DNA of 64,000 nucleotides from assembly GCA_965261925.1 (NCBI GenBank), contig OZ253486.1:2976001-3040000 (forward strand). The letters are read 5' to 3'. The position numbers and the translations under genes are program-made. This DNA is from Bin87 sp965261925 (GTDB lineage: Bacteria > Chloroflexota > Dehalococcoidia > Lucifugimonadales > UBA3495). How positions within the stretch are numbered: the first letter of the stretch is position 1; each line of letters begins with the position of its first letter. Below the pieces are notes generated by a model. That model was not told the origin of the DNA, made no database searches, and saw nothing but the letters and a program-made list of their open reading frames with translations. Positions 1-7,848 of this stretch are shown here, piece after piece.

Positions 1-829
1 GCAACAGCGACATCTGGCGGTAGGCCCAGGCGTGCTTGGTCAGGTCGTCGTAGACGATCAGCACGTCCTTGCCCTCTTCCATGAAGGCCTCGCCCATGGC
101 GCAGCCGGCGTAAGGGGCGATGAATTGCAGCGGCGCGGAGTCGGCGGAGCCGGCGTTGACCACGATGGTGTGGTCCATCGCGCCGTACTCTTCGAGGATC
201 CCTACCACCTGGGACACCTTGCCCTGCTTCTGGCCAATAGCCACGTAGATGCAGATCAGGTCCGTTTCCCGCTGGTTGATGATGGTGTCGATGGCGATGG
301 CCGACTTGCCGGTGGAACGGTCGCCGATGATCAGTTCGCGCTGGCCCCGGCCGATGGGAATCATGGCGTCGATGGCCTTGATACCGGTCTGCACGGGGGT
401 GTCCACGGACTTCCGGACCACCACGTTGGGGGCGGTGCGCTCCACGGGCATGGTGCGGTCCGTAGCAACGGGGCCTTTGCCGTCCAGCGGGCGACCCAGC
501 GGGTCCACCACGCGGCCGACCAGAGCGTCGCCAACCGGCACCTCAATGATCTGTCCGGTGGCCCGGACGCGGTCACCTTCTTTCACCCCGGTGGGATCAC
601 CCAGGATCGCAGCGCCGACGACGTCGGACTCCAGGTTCATCGCGAGGCCCAGCACTTCGTTGCCGAAATCGAGCAACTCGTTGGAACGCACGCTCTGCAA
701 TCCCTGGATACTGGCGATACCGTCACCGACTTGCAGGACGGTGCCCACGTCGACGAGGGAGAGGTCTCCGCCAAACTCCTCGATCTGACGCCTGATGAGG
801 GATACTATTTCTTGTCCCCTGACTGCCAT
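1..829 (-). CDS. atpA: ATP synthase F1 subunit alpha (5' part only)
   Basis: Non-catalytic nucleotide-binding subunit of the F1 head of ATP synthase, on the cytoplasmic side of the membrane. The 276 residues visible start at an ATG (829) with GGAG about 8 bases upstream; the C-terminal half lies beyond base 1. The P-loop at residues 169-176 reads GDRSTGKS, where most alpha subunits have GDRQTGKT, so the Gln and last Thr are both Ser. The beta-barrel N-terminus and the segments PLGRPLDG and PVQTGIKAIDAM are typical of the family. It follows atpH by 27 bases and is the last visible gene of the atpZ-B-E-F-H-A operon; atpG, atpD and atpC are expected outside the window. Confidence 0.97.
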   Translation of the reverse strand, partial: MAVRGQEIVSLIRRQIEEFGGDLSLVDVGTVLQVGDGIASIQGLQSVRSNELLDFGNEVLGLAMNLESDVVGAAILGDPTGVKEGDRVRATGQIIEVPVGDALVGRVVDPLGRPLDGKGPVATDRTMPVERTAPNVVVRKSVDTPVQTGIKAIDAMIPIGRGQRELIIGDRSTGKSAIAIDTIINQRETDLICIYVAIGQKQGKVSQVVGILEEYGAMDHTIVVNAGSADSAPLQFIAPYAGCAMGEAFMEEGKDVLIVYDDLTKHAWAYRQMSLL

Positions 830-856
830 CGGCGAGTCTCCTAAAAGTTGCGTTGG

Positions 857-1396
857 TTAGGCTGCTTGCGCGCGAACCGTCCGGCGCAGGCGTTCCAGGG
901 CGGAGCTTGCGCTGCCGTCCAACAGTTGGTCGCCGATCTGAATGATCAGTCCGCCGAGGATAGACTCGTCCACCAGCGCGCTGACCACCACTTCCTTGCC
1001 CACCATCCTGCCGACGAGATCGGTGATGCGATCCAGTTCGGCCGGCGCCAGCGGAACGGCGGCGGTGACTTCAACACGTTGACGGCCCAGCCGTTCGTCC
1101 AGCAGGCGGGTGTAGGCTTCCTGCACGTCCCGCATGGCATCCACGCCGCCCCGGCTGACGATGAGCGCGACCAGGTTCCGAACCATTGGGTGGGTTTCGG
1201 AAAGCACTTCGTCGATGGCCGTGATCTTGCGCTCCAAAGGCACTTCGGCGTGCCGCAGGAACAGCCCGAACTCCTCGTCGCCGAGCACGTCGGCGGCGAG
1301 TCTGAGTTCCTGGTCCCACGGTTCCAGCTGCTCGTGCTGCTCGGCCAACTCGAAGATGGCCTGGGCGTAGCGCTGACCGGACAAGCGGTTTGCCAC
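857..1396 (-). CDS. atpH: ATP synthase F1 subunit delta
   Basis: Stator subunit that joins the top of the F1 head to the peripheral stalk b subunits. At 179 residues it has the usual delta/OSCP length. It opens ANRLSGQRYAQAIFELA, the conserved N-terminal helix that contacts alpha, and ends with the family's C-terminal segment ILGGLIIQIGDQLLDGS. The start is GTG at 1396 with GGGAG upstream. It lies between atpF (94 bases away) and atpA (27 bases away), in standard operon order. Confidence 0.96.
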   Translation of the reverse strand: MANRLSGQRYAQAIFELAEQHEQLEPWDQELRLAADVLGDEEFGLFLRHAEVPLERKITAIDEVLSETHPMVRNLVALIVSRGGVDAMRDVQEAYTRLLDERLGRQRVEVTAAVPLAPAELDRITDLVGRMVGKEVVVSALVDESILGGLIIQIGDQLLDGSASSALERLRRTVRAQAA

Positions 1397-1490
1397 GGGT
1401 TTCTGTCTCCCTGGTTGTTAAGTCAGCGTGGTCGCGATTGAGAGCGGCCACGCATCATTGGTGTCCCGGTATACCGGCCGGGTGAGCGGG

Positions 1491-1994
1491 TCAGTTGCGA
1501 CGGAGCGCCTGCTCGCCTTCGGCCAGGACCTGGTCGATCAATTCCTGGTGCGCCTGGCGGTCCACGCTGCGTCGAATGATACGCTCGGCGGCGGATATTG
1601 CCAGGTCGCCGAATGCGGCCCGAACTTCGCTGATGGCCGCGTCGCGCTCCCGGCCGATGTCGGCGCGGGCGCGCTCGGAAAATTCCTCAGCCGCCTGGCG
1701 GGCGCGTCCCATTTCCTCTTCGCGGAAACGTTCGGCAGCCTCGCGCGCCTGATCCAGCAGGCGCTGACCCTCACGTCGAGCCTCGTTGAGCTCCTCCTCG
1801 ATGGCGGAGCGGGAGGTCGCCGCTTCGTCGCGGGCGCGGTCGGCGGCGGCCAGGCTCTCCCGGATGCTGTCGACACGACTGTCCAAGGCGTTGAGCAGCG
1901 GGCGGTAGGCCAGCACTCCCAACAGGACCAGCAGAACGATGTAGTTGATCAGGTAGCTGATCAGCGCGGGAACGTTCAGTCCCAGTTCAACCAT
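1491..1994 (-). CDS. atpF: ATP synthase F0 subunit b
   Basis: Peripheral-stalk subunit: one N-terminal membrane helix (about residues 10-32, ISYLINYIVLLVLLGVLAY) followed by a long, charged, Ala/Glu/Arg-rich coiled coil that reaches F1. The 167-residue length is normal. The ATG at 1994 lies 4 bases after the atpE stop, so translation is probably coupled. Only one b-type gene is seen, as expected for a homodimeric stalk. Confidence 0.95.
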   Translation of the reverse strand: MVELGLNVPALISYLINYIVLLVLLGVLAYRPLLNALDSRVDSIRESLAAADRARDEAATSRSAIEEELNEARREGQRLLDQAREAAERFREEEMGRARQAAEEFSERARADIGRERDAAISEVRAAFGDLAISAAERIIRRSVDRQAHQELIDQVLAEGEQALRRN

Positions 1995-1998
1995 GTTG

Positions 1999-2283
1999 CT
2001 ACACCACGAAGAGCAGGATCACCGCGACGATGAGCGAGTAGATGCCCAGAGCCTCAGCGAACGCGATGGCGAGGATCATGTTGGTGGTGATGGCGCCGGC
2101 GGCGTCAGGATTGCGGCCGATGGCGTTCATCGCGCCAGCGCCGAGAATACCGATACCGACGCCGGGGCCGACCACGCCGAGGGCGATGGCAAGGCCGGCT
2201 GCCAGAAACTTTGCGCCTTCCGCGGTCAGCGCCTGAGAACCCACCGCCAGCAAAGTGGTGAACATGGAAAGGTCAAGTGCCAT
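1999..2283 (-). CDS. atpE: ATP synthase F0 subunit c
   Basis: Proteolipid that forms the rotor ring. Two membrane helices are joined by the polar loop GAMNAIGRNPDAAG. The ion-binding carboxylate is the Glu in IAFAEALGIY of helix 2. The helix 1 segment GVVGPGVGIGILGAG lacks the Gln, and helix 2 lacks the Glu-Ser/Thr pair, that mark sodium-binding rings, so a proton ring is inferred. It is 94 residues long because of about 15 extra N-terminal residues (ALDLSMFTTLLAVGSQ). The ATG at 2283 has a strong GGAGG upstream. Confidence 0.96.
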   Translation of the reverse strand: MALDLSMFTTLLAVGSQALTAEGAKFLAAGLAIALGVVGPGVGIGILGAGAMNAIGRNPDAAGAITTNMILAIAFAEALGIYSLIVAVILLFVV

Positions 2284-2384
2284 TGTTGATAATCCTCCGA
2301 ACCAATATTGGTCTCGTGATTTTTCCCAGCCCCCCGGCGATCAAGCCACGGGGCAACGGTACCATGATTAGGCCAATCGGGCGA

Positions 2385-3422
2385 TCAGTGCTCCTCGTGG
2401 CTGACGGCCACGGACAGGAACACCAGGGTGAGGCCCGCGAATATGACCGACTGTATCAGACCCACCAGCAGTTCCAGGCCAAAGACGAACTGGGTGGCGA
2501 TGAAGGGAACCAGGAAGGTGATCATAACCACCAGGATTTCGCCGGCGGTCATGTTGCCGAACAGACGGAAGGTGAACGAGACAATACGGACCATCTCGGA
2601 CACCAGCTCGAGGATGCCTACGAACACGTTGATGAGGCCAGAAGGCCGGCCGCGCAGCAGGTCGCCGAAGGCGAAGAACTTTTTGAGGTAACCGAAACCG
2701 TGAGCGCGGAAACCCCAATACTCGACGAAGACGAATGACACCAGGGCGAGAGCCAGCGGGAAGTTCAGGTCGGTGCCGGCGGGGCGCACCAGGTGTGTCG
2801 CGAGCTTGAATTCGCCGCCGACGTTGGCTCCGTAGCCGACAGCCTGGTAAATCGGGATCAGGAAGATGGCGATCCAGGCGTTGAACAGGACGAAGAAGAA
2901 AATGGTGGCGATCACGGGGAAAGCGCGACGCCCCATTTCGGGTCCGAGAATGCTGGAGGCAAAGTTGAGGACAAGCTCAAACAGCATTTCGATCAGCGCC
3001 TGCATCCGGCTGGGGATCACCTTGGGATTGCGGGCGCCGCCGATGAAGAACACCAGCATGACGAGGCTGGTCACCCAGGCCGAAAGCATGGTGTTGGTGA
3101 CGGCGAACTGCATCAGGCCCAGGCCGTGATGCTCTTCCTTGGCGTCGTCCTGGTGGGCGTCGTCCTTGGCCTCGGTTGCGCCGTGATCGGCCTTGGGTTC
3201 GCCGTGGTCCGCGGCAGCTTTGTCGGCCACGCGGTAGCCGACGACGCTATTGCGAACGGTCGCGGGGAACACCGGATCCGGGGGAAGGTGGATCCCCGGC
3301 TGAGACACGAACGGCCGTTCCAGCCCGAATATCCGGGAGCCAACCGCGCCGACGACGAAACCTACGATGAGCAGGACTACCGACACGATGCCGATCAGCA
3401 GAAGTACTCGTTTGGTGGTCAC
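2385..3422 (-). CDS. atpB: ATP synthase F0 subunit a
   Basis: Membrane subunit forming the proton half-channels next to the c ring. The essential Arg is in SFTFRLFGNMTAGE, followed by the C-terminal helices of the family. I chose GTG at 3422 because it overlaps the atpZ stop as GTGA, the usual coupling; a TTG at 3443 is the alternative. The product is 345 residues, long for this subunit. Much of the extra length is a hydrophilic stretch at residues 66-100, rich in His, Asp, Glu and Lys, between the first membrane helix and the conserved core. Confidence 0.95.
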   Translation of the reverse strand: MTTKRVLLLIGIVSVVLLIVGFVVGAVGSRIFGLERPFVSQPGIHLPPDPVFPATVRNSVVGYRVADKAAADHGEPKADHGATEAKDDAHQDDAKEEHHGLGLMQFAVTNTMLSAWVTSLVMLVFFIGGARNPKVIPSRMQALIEMLFELVLNFASSILGPEMGRRAFPVIATIFFFVLFNAWIAIFLIPIYQAVGYGANVGGEFKLATHLVRPAGTDLNFPLALALVSFVFVEYWGFRAHGFGYLKKFFAFGDLLRGRPSGLINVFVGILELVSEMVRIVSFTFRLFGNMTAGEILVVMITFLVPFIATQFVFGLELLVGLIQSVIFAGLTLVFLSVAVSHEEH

Positions 3423-3697
3423 GACGGTTCGTTGCCTCCGCAATCAGTACACGGTTTTTGGGAACGGGCAGACGGGCGGTTGGGATTGTTGCTTCCGTAG
3501 ACGGCGGGAATAATCATACGATAGACCCCATAGAAGGCCACCACGCTGCCGACGATCGTACCTACCAATACCAAGAGCGCCACCTGGCCGGTCAGATTGC
3601 CCAGCCAAAGCCCTCCGAGAATGCCCAGGACGATACATATAGCAACGAACCAACCCAAGCCGGTCAGCCGCAGTGCAGTAACTACCCACTGCGGCAT
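3419..3697 (-). CDS. AtpZ/AtpI-type ATP synthase accessory protein
   Basis: Small membrane protein heading the ATP synthase operon. Two hydrophobic helices (WFVAICIVLGILGGLWLG and VALLVLVGTIVGSVVAFYGVY) flank a Gly-rich turn, as in the AtpZ/AtpI family (PF09527-like). AtpI-type proteins are linked to c-ring assembly and divalent cation handling. The ATG at 3697 is preferred over the in-frame TTG at 3709, because the promoter -10 box ends only 10 bases upstream of the TTG. The C-terminus has a Cys pair (CTDC). Confidence 0.8.
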   Translation of the reverse strand: MPQWVVTALRLTGLGWFVAICIVLGILGGLWLGNLTGQVALLVLVGTIVGSVVAFYGVYRMIIPAVYGSNNPNRPSARSQKPCTDCGGNEPS

Positions 3698-3718
3698 TTC
3701 CGTTTCCAAACGGCGGGC

Positions 3719-3747
3719 ATCGTAGCATCCGCACTCCGAGCTGTCAA
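3719..3747 (-). promoter_or_regulatory. Sigma-70-type promoter of the ATP synthase operon
   Basis: On the minus strand TTGACA (3747-3742) is followed after exactly 17 bases by TACGAT (3724-3719): a full -35 consensus and a 5/6 -10. Transcription should start near 3712, leaving a leader of about 15 bases before the atpZ ATG. Confidence 0.75.
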
Positions 3748-3787
3748 TCGGCAGTTTTTGCAGAAATCGTAACCGACCTTACGAGAA

Positions 3788-3811
3788 TGCCCCACCATAA
3801 GCGGCGGGGCA
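3788..3811 (-). terminator. Hairpin after the bifunctional nuclease gene
   Basis: TGCCCC (3788-3793) pairs with GGGGCA (3806-3811), and two more C-G pairs are possible past one mismatch. It lies 37 bases beyond the minus-strand stop at 3848 and upstream of the atp promoter. There is no real T-run, so this is a weak terminator candidate. Confidence 0.4.
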
Positions 3812-3847
3812 GCATTGGTCGTCGCGCCAGGGTTTCGCATTCCGAGC

Positions 3848-4390
3848 CTACTTGCGTTCGAAGTCTTCCATGTCCAATTCGTTGATCAGGTCCGTGAAGG
3901 CTGACAACCCCTGGAGTTCCTCTTCGGTAACCTCGGCGGGCGCGGACTCGCCGACCGTTTCCGGAGCAACGGCGGGTTGACCGGTTTCCTGGTCCATCGA
4001 GATGGCGGCCTTTTCCATGACCTGATCCGCGACGTAAATCGGGACCTGGGCGCGCACGGCTACCGCCATGGCGTCGCTGGGCCGGGAGTCTATCTCGTGA
4101 GTACGATCAGCGACCGTGATGACGATCTTCGCATAGAAAGTCTCGTTCTGAAGGTCGTTGACCAGGATATGCTCAAAGGTGCCACCCACGGACTTGACGA
4201 GGTCGACAAACAGGTCGTGAGTGAGCGGGCGGGGAACCGACATGCCCTGCATTTTCACGGCAATGGCTTCGGCTTCAGTGGGGCCGATCCAAATCAACAG
4301 GAACAAGTCGGTGGCCAACTCTTTGAGGACCACCACCCGTTGGTAGTTCATCTGGCTGATCCGAATGCTGTCGATTACCAGTTCACGCAT
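3848..4390 (-). CDS. Bifunctional nuclease family protein (DUF151/BFN)
   Basis: A 180-residue protein of the BFN family (PF02577), whose plant founder has DNase and RNase activity; the bacterial role is poorly defined. Family hallmarks are visible: LPIWIGPTEA-like LLIWIGPTEAEAIA near residue 31, RPLTHDLFVDLV near 54, and HEIDSRPSDAMAVAVR near 97. The last 45 residues are acidic and probably flexible, ending DLINELDMEDFERK. It is transcribed alone, with its own downstream hairpin, and stands between the ATP synthase and coaD operons. Start ATG 4390. Confidence 0.88.
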   Translation of the reverse strand: MRELVIDSIRISQMNYQRVVVLKELATDLFLLIWIGPTEAEAIAVKMQGMSVPRPLTHDLFVDLVKSVGGTFEHILVNDLQNETFYAKIVITVADRTHEIDSRPSDAMAVAVRAQVPIYVADQVMEKAAISMDQETGQPAVAPETVGESAPAEVTEEELQGLSAFTDLINELDMEDFERK

Positions 4391-4581
4391 CTTGCTCCGT
4401 CACTCCAATCAACGCTTCCGGTATGGTCTGGTCGTTGCGCCGAGGCGCGGTTCCGACCAGCACGCAACGCGGATTGTACACCCGCGCGAGTCGCCAATGT
4501 CAAGCGTCAGACGTGCTTGCGACGGGCGCCGGCATCGCGTCGCGCGCCACGGGCGATCGCACACCACGGGCGAACGAAGAA

Positions 4582-4603
4582 GGGGCGGGAATTTCCCCGC
4601 CCC
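4582..4603 (-). terminator. GC-rich hairpin ending the rsmD-coaD operon
   Basis: GGGGCGGG (4582-4589) and CCCGCCCC (4596-4603) form a perfect 8-bp stem with a 6-base loop. It lies 28 bases beyond the minus-strand stop at 4631. On that strand it is followed only by TTCTTCG, so termination strength is uncertain. Confidence 0.5.
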
Positions 4604-4630
4604 GGTCGCTAACGTGTTCGGGCGAACGGC

Positions 4631-5194
4631 CTAGCGAAACCTGCCGTAGTCGGCTGTTGCCCGCTCGTCTTCGGGGTTAGGAGCGAAATCGTTGGGTGAG
4701 GGGATGTTGGAACCCGCGCTGGCGGCCAACGTGGACCCAGCGAGCGCGTCGATGCCCTTGCGCACGGACCCGGTGGCGGAGGCGAGTTCGCGTTCCAGGT
4801 CACGCAGAGTACGCAGAGCGTAGGCATCGGCCTGATTGCGCCGGCTTTCGGCCTCGCGCTCCGCCTGGTCGACCATGCGGCGAGCGGTCATTTCCGCTTC
4901 GCGGAGCATTTCCTCGGCTTTGCGCCCCAGCTCGTGCTCGCTGAGGCGGGTCCGGAAATCCTGCTCCAATTGCTGGCGGGCCTGGTGGGCTTCAGAGACC
5001 GCAGAGGACATTATGTCGTCTTTGCGGGACAACATTTCCTCGGCCCGCCTGACTTCCTGTGGAACGGCCATGCGAAGCTGCGAGACAAGCTCGTTGACCT
5101 TATTCTTGTCGACCATGACGTTTCCGCTGAGCGGAACAGACTTGCTTGAGTCCACCAACAATTCGATGCGGTCGATGATACTGCTAATATCTAT
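4631..5194 (-). CDS. Coiled-coil protein, F0-b/DivIVA-like, downstream of coaD
   Basis: Soluble coiled-coil protein: Glu/Arg/Ala-rich heptads run from about residue 45 to 140, followed by a polar tail. It belongs to an uncharacterised family that I recall near coaD in Chloroflexota. The recalled family N-terminus (I-D-R-L-x-x-L, then P-L-S/T-G-x-V-M-V-D) is matched here by IIDRIELLVDS and VPLSGNVMVD. To keep that N-terminus, translation must start upstream of the first conventional codon (TTG at 5161). The only well-placed candidate is ATA at 5194, five bases after AAGGGGG (5206-5200). If rare starts are rejected, use 5161. The role is unknown; scaffolding is a guess. Confidence 0.7.
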   Translation of the reverse strand: MDISSIIDRIELLVDSSKSVPLSGNVMVDKNKVNELVSQLRMAVPQEVRRAEEMLSRKDDIMSSAVSEAHQARQQLEQDFRTRLSEHELGRKAEEMLREAEMTARRMVDQAEREAESRRNQADAYALRTLRDLERELASATGSVRKGIDALAGSTLAASAGSNIPSPNDFAPNPEDERATADYGRFR

Positions 5195-5235
5195 GATGAC
5201 CCCCTTGGCCGGCGGTTCAGATTGCGCGTGAAGGG

Positions 5236-5724
5236 CTACCGCTGCGGCAACTGGTATTTTTCCGCCAGGGCCCGAGCCACGTGCTCGGGGACCATACCGG
5301 AGATTTCGCCGCCCAATTGGGCGACCTCTTTGAGCAGGCTGGAACTGATGAACATGTGCTCCTGATCGCTCATCAACGACACCATGTCCACATCGGGCTC
5401 GAGGCGCCGGTTCATGAAGAACATCTGCGATTCGTACTCGAAGTCGGGACCGCTGCGCAAACCGCGAACAATGGCGGCGGCGCCGGCGTCCCGCGCGGTG
5501 TTCACCACGAGACCATGGAACGGGCGAACGGATACGTTGGGCAAGTCGGCCACCGCCTCCCGCATCATCCCAACACGCTCTTCCGTATTGAACAGAAGGC
5601 TCTTCGACGGGGTGTCGTAGACGGCGACGATCAAGTGGCCGAAGAGATGGGCCGCCCGCTGTGCCACGTTCAGGTGTCCCATGGTCACGGGGTCGAAGGT
5701 GCCTGGATAGAGAGCGGTTACCAT
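5236..5724 (-). CDS. coaD: Phosphopantetheine adenylyltransferase
   Basis: Penultimate step of coenzyme A synthesis: 4'-phosphopantetheine + ATP gives dephospho-CoA + PPi. The nucleotidyltransferase signature GTFDPVTMGHLN is at residues 9-20, with TMGH in place of the classic T/HxGH. The C-terminal ISSSLLKEVAQLGG, which closes over ATP, is intact. The ATG at 5724 is chosen because GGAG lies 10-13 bases upstream inside the alternative TTG-initiated extension. It follows rsmD by 32 bases and precedes the coiled-coil gene, forming one operon. At 162 residues it is the normal length. Confidence 0.96.
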   Translation of the reverse strand: MVTALYPGTFDPVTMGHLNVAQRAAHLFGHLIVAVYDTPSKSLLFNTEERVGMMREAVADLPNVSVRPFHGLVVNTARDAGAAAIVRGLRSGPDFEYESQMFFMNRRLEPDVDMVSLMSDQEHMFISSSLLKEVAQLGGEISGMVPEHVARALAEKYQLPQR

Positions 5725-5756
5725 TTGGGGAAACTCCAATTCGTTCGCAGGGTCAA

Positions 5757-6332
5757 TCAGTTAGTCGGGGGGTCAACAGCGTAGAATCCTACCGCATTGT
5801 CTCCGTAGCTGCGTCGATCAATTTCGTACAGACAAGCAACATTGACGGGTAAAGTGACGCGATTACTGTAACCGACAACTACGGTAGCATCCGGGTGTAG
5901 CAGACCGGACTGAGCCAACAATTGCAGGGTGGGCGTAGGTTCTCCCATGACGTAGGGCGGATCCAAAACGACGAGATCGTAAGATCCCGCGTCGCCGGTT
6001 TGAGGCGCGGATCGTTTCAACCAGTCCAACACGTCGTCACAACAAACACGGCCCACATCGCCATAACCCGTAGAGTGCAAGTTCTCCTGGATCACCCGGC
6101 ATTGACGTCGATTGCGTTCTACAAAGTCAGCCCGCGCAGCGGCGCGGCTAAGCGCCTCGATACCCAAACTGCCGGTGCCGGCGTAGAGGTCGAGAACACG
6201 GCTGCCGGCGACCTGCTCGGGTTGCAGAATGTTGAAAATCGCGGATCTGACCCTCTCGGTGCTTGGACGTACCCCGGCAGCCACAGCCCCTTTCAAGGGC
6301 AGACCCCGGGACACGCCGCCGGATATTCTCAT
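5757..6332 (-). CDS. rsmD: 16S rRNA (guanine966-N2)-methyltransferase
   Basis: SAM-dependent enzyme that methylates G966 of 16S rRNA. It starts MRISGGVSRGLPLKG, the usual RsmD N-terminus, so the ATG at 6332 is chosen although the frame stays open for 87 codons upstream. SAM motif I is VLDLYAGTGSLGIEALSR, and motif IV is VVLDPPY, the (D/N)PPY of amino-methyltransferases. At 191 residues it has the normal length. The rsmD-coaD pairing is widespread in bacteria. Confidence 0.94.
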   Translation of the reverse strand: MRISGGVSRGLPLKGAVAAGVRPSTERVRSAIFNILQPEQVAGSRVLDLYAGTGSLGIEALSRAAARADFVERNRRQCRVIQENLHSTGYGDVGRVCCDDVLDWLKRSAPQTGDAGSYDLVVLDPPYVMGEPTPTLQLLAQSGLLHPDATVVVGYSNRVTLPVNVACLYEIDRRSYGDNAVGFYAVDPPTN

Positions 6333-6621
6333 GGAGTGTGATCTTCGTGGGGGCATTGTAAAACCGGTCGCGCCGTGGTCGACGAATGCAGCGGCGACAA
6401 ATTTCGGGCCTTTTTCGCGCCCGCCGGCGGCGACCAGTATATCGCCGGTTGGCGGCGACGTGACCTCAAACGTGTTCACTTGGCAGGACAGGCAATCCGG
6501 TTGCCGGCCGGGCGGCCCGGTTACAAGCCGGGCAGTCCAGCCCGCGGTGCTGGCGAGCGCGGCGTGGGAATCTCGCCGGCATAGCAAGGGCAATTGAGCG
6601 AGGCCGGTCCCTGCCGCAAAG

Positions 6622-6654
6622 GGATTGCCACGTCGTTACGCTCCCGGCGATGAC
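6622..6654. repeat. REP-like palindromic repeat
   Basis: GGATTGCCACG, a short GC-rich centre, then CGGCGATGAC: an imperfect palindrome of the GATTGCC...GCAATGAC type that occurs in many bacterial intergenic regions. It matches the elements at 16741-16812 and 32919-32946. Confidence 0.6.
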
Positions 6655-6683
6655 AAAATGGGGATGCGAGGCCGCGATTCTGC

Positions 6684-6712
6684 TTGCCCGGCCGGGGGGC
6701 CTGTGCTACCAT
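6684..6712 (+). promoter_or_regulatory. Candidate promoter upstream of ribF
   Basis: TTGCCC (6684-6689), 17 bases, TACCAT (6707-6712). Both hexamers match consensus at 4/6. It would give a leader of about 100 bases for a start at 6823. Confidence 0.35.
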
Positions 6713-6822
6713 CAACTGCGCCATTTTGCGCCGCGATGAGTGCGAGGCAGCCCCCAAATGGGGCACTCGGACAGGTGCGGCCAACTCGCGAACTTTCTGA
6801 CTCGAACGGCCGCCCAGACGCC

Positions 6823-7809
6823 ATGCTCTCCTCGGACAATCCAACCTCCGGAACTCCGGGCCGAGGGGCCTTCCGCCAAGCATTGGCCGATGCGACTCCC
6901 CAGGCCGGCCGGGGCACGGTCGTCACCATAGGCGTGTTCGACGGAGTGCACCGGGGACACCGCCACCTGCTGCACCGAATGCTGGAACTGGCGGAACCGC
7001 CGTTGATCTCGACGGTCATCACTTTCAGCAACCACCCCGCGGAAGTGGTGAACCCGGAACGCACCGTCACCAAGATAATCACGCCCGAAGAAAAGATCCG
7101 GCTGTTGTACGACGTTGGCGTGGAGAATGTGATCTGCGTCGAGTTCACCAACGACATCGCCAACCTGGATGCCAACGAATTCACGCAAATGCTGGTTGAC
7201 TGCCTGCACATGCGGGGGATGGTTACCGGCCCGGATTTCGCGTTGGGCCGGAACCGCAGCGGCACCCTGGAATACCTGCGACGGCGAGGGTCCTCTCTCG
7301 GTTTTTGGGTGGAAACCGTGCCGCCGCTGGAACTGGAAGGCAGTACTGTGCGCAGCCGAAGGGTACGCAATTCCCTGGCTGACGGCAACGTGGACGGCGC
7401 CGAGTACCTGCTGGGGCGGCCCTACGCCACCGACGGCATAGTGGTGCACGGCGCGAAGATGGGCCGCCAACTGGGTTTCCCGACGGCCAACATCATTCCG
7501 ATCGCGAACTTCGTGATCCCGGCGGACGGCGTGTACGCCACCTACGCCACGGTGAACGGCGTGCGCCACATGGCGGCCACCAGCATCGGCGTGAGGCCAA
7601 CCTTCGGCCTGAGCCAGCGTCTGATCGAAGCGCACCTGCTCGATTTCTCCGACGACATCTACGACGAAAGCCTGAAGCTCGAGTTCGTTTCACGGCTGCG
7701 GGGTCAGGAGACATTCGACGGCATTGACGCGCTCATTGTCCAGATGAACCGGGACGTCGCAAACGCGCGCCTGGTACTCACACAGCATGACCGGCAGGGA
7801 AACGCCTGA
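6823..7809 (+). CDS. ribF: Bifunctional riboflavin kinase / FAD synthetase
   Basis: Converts riboflavin to FMN and then FAD. The N-terminal FAD synthetase half carries GVFDGVHRGHRHLL (residues 37-50, nucleotidyltransferase motif). The C-terminal kinase half carries GRQLGFPTANI and DGVYATYATVNG. The 328-residue length with start ATG 6823 is typical; an in-frame ATG at 6736 is possible, and neither has a strong Shine-Dalgarno. Flavin supply fits a genome rich in flavin monooxygenases. tyrS follows 39 bases downstream. Confidence 0.94.
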   Translation: MLSSDNPTSGTPGRGAFRQALADATPQAGRGTVVTIGVFDGVHRGHRHLLHRMLELAEPPLISTVITFSNHPAEVVNPERTVTKIITPEEKIRLLYDVGVENVICVEFTNDIANLDANEFTQMLVDCLHMRGMVTGPDFALGRNRSGTLEYLRRRGSSLGFWVETVPPLELEGSTVRSRRVRNSLADGNVDGAEYLLGRPYATDGIVVHGAKMGRQLGFPTANIIPIANFVIPADGVYATYATVNGVRHMAATSIGVRPTFGLSQRLIEAHLLDFSDDIYDESLKLEFVSRLRGQETFDGIDALIVQMNRDVANARLVLTQHDRQGNA

Positions 7810-7848
7810 TCCGCCGGTCCATATCGACCAACAAAGGCGAGGTGAGCG

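Larger units (their letters stand above)
6333..6822. other. Intergenic region between divergent rsmD and ribF
   Basis: About 490 bases with no convincing gene; the open frames here are N-terminal extensions of rsmD and ribF without family similarity. It holds one palindromic repeat (6622-6654) and a candidate promoter towards ribF (6684-6712). There is no FMN riboswitch core. Confidence 0.6.

Noticed and set aside
32..844. Long plus-strand open frames opposite the ATP synthase genes and other high-GC genes
   Set aside because: They lie antisense to well-conserved genes, have low-complexity His/Arg/Asp/Val-rich products and no family similarity. They are typical shadows of high-GC coding DNA.
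1999..2283. Sodium-translocating ATP synthase
   Set aside because: The c subunit lacks the Gln in helix 1 and the Glu-Ser/Thr pair in helix 2 that bind sodium.
6333..6822. FMN riboswitch ahead of ribF
   Set aside because: The conserved RFN core sequences are absent; only a palindromic repeat and weak promoter hexamers are present.
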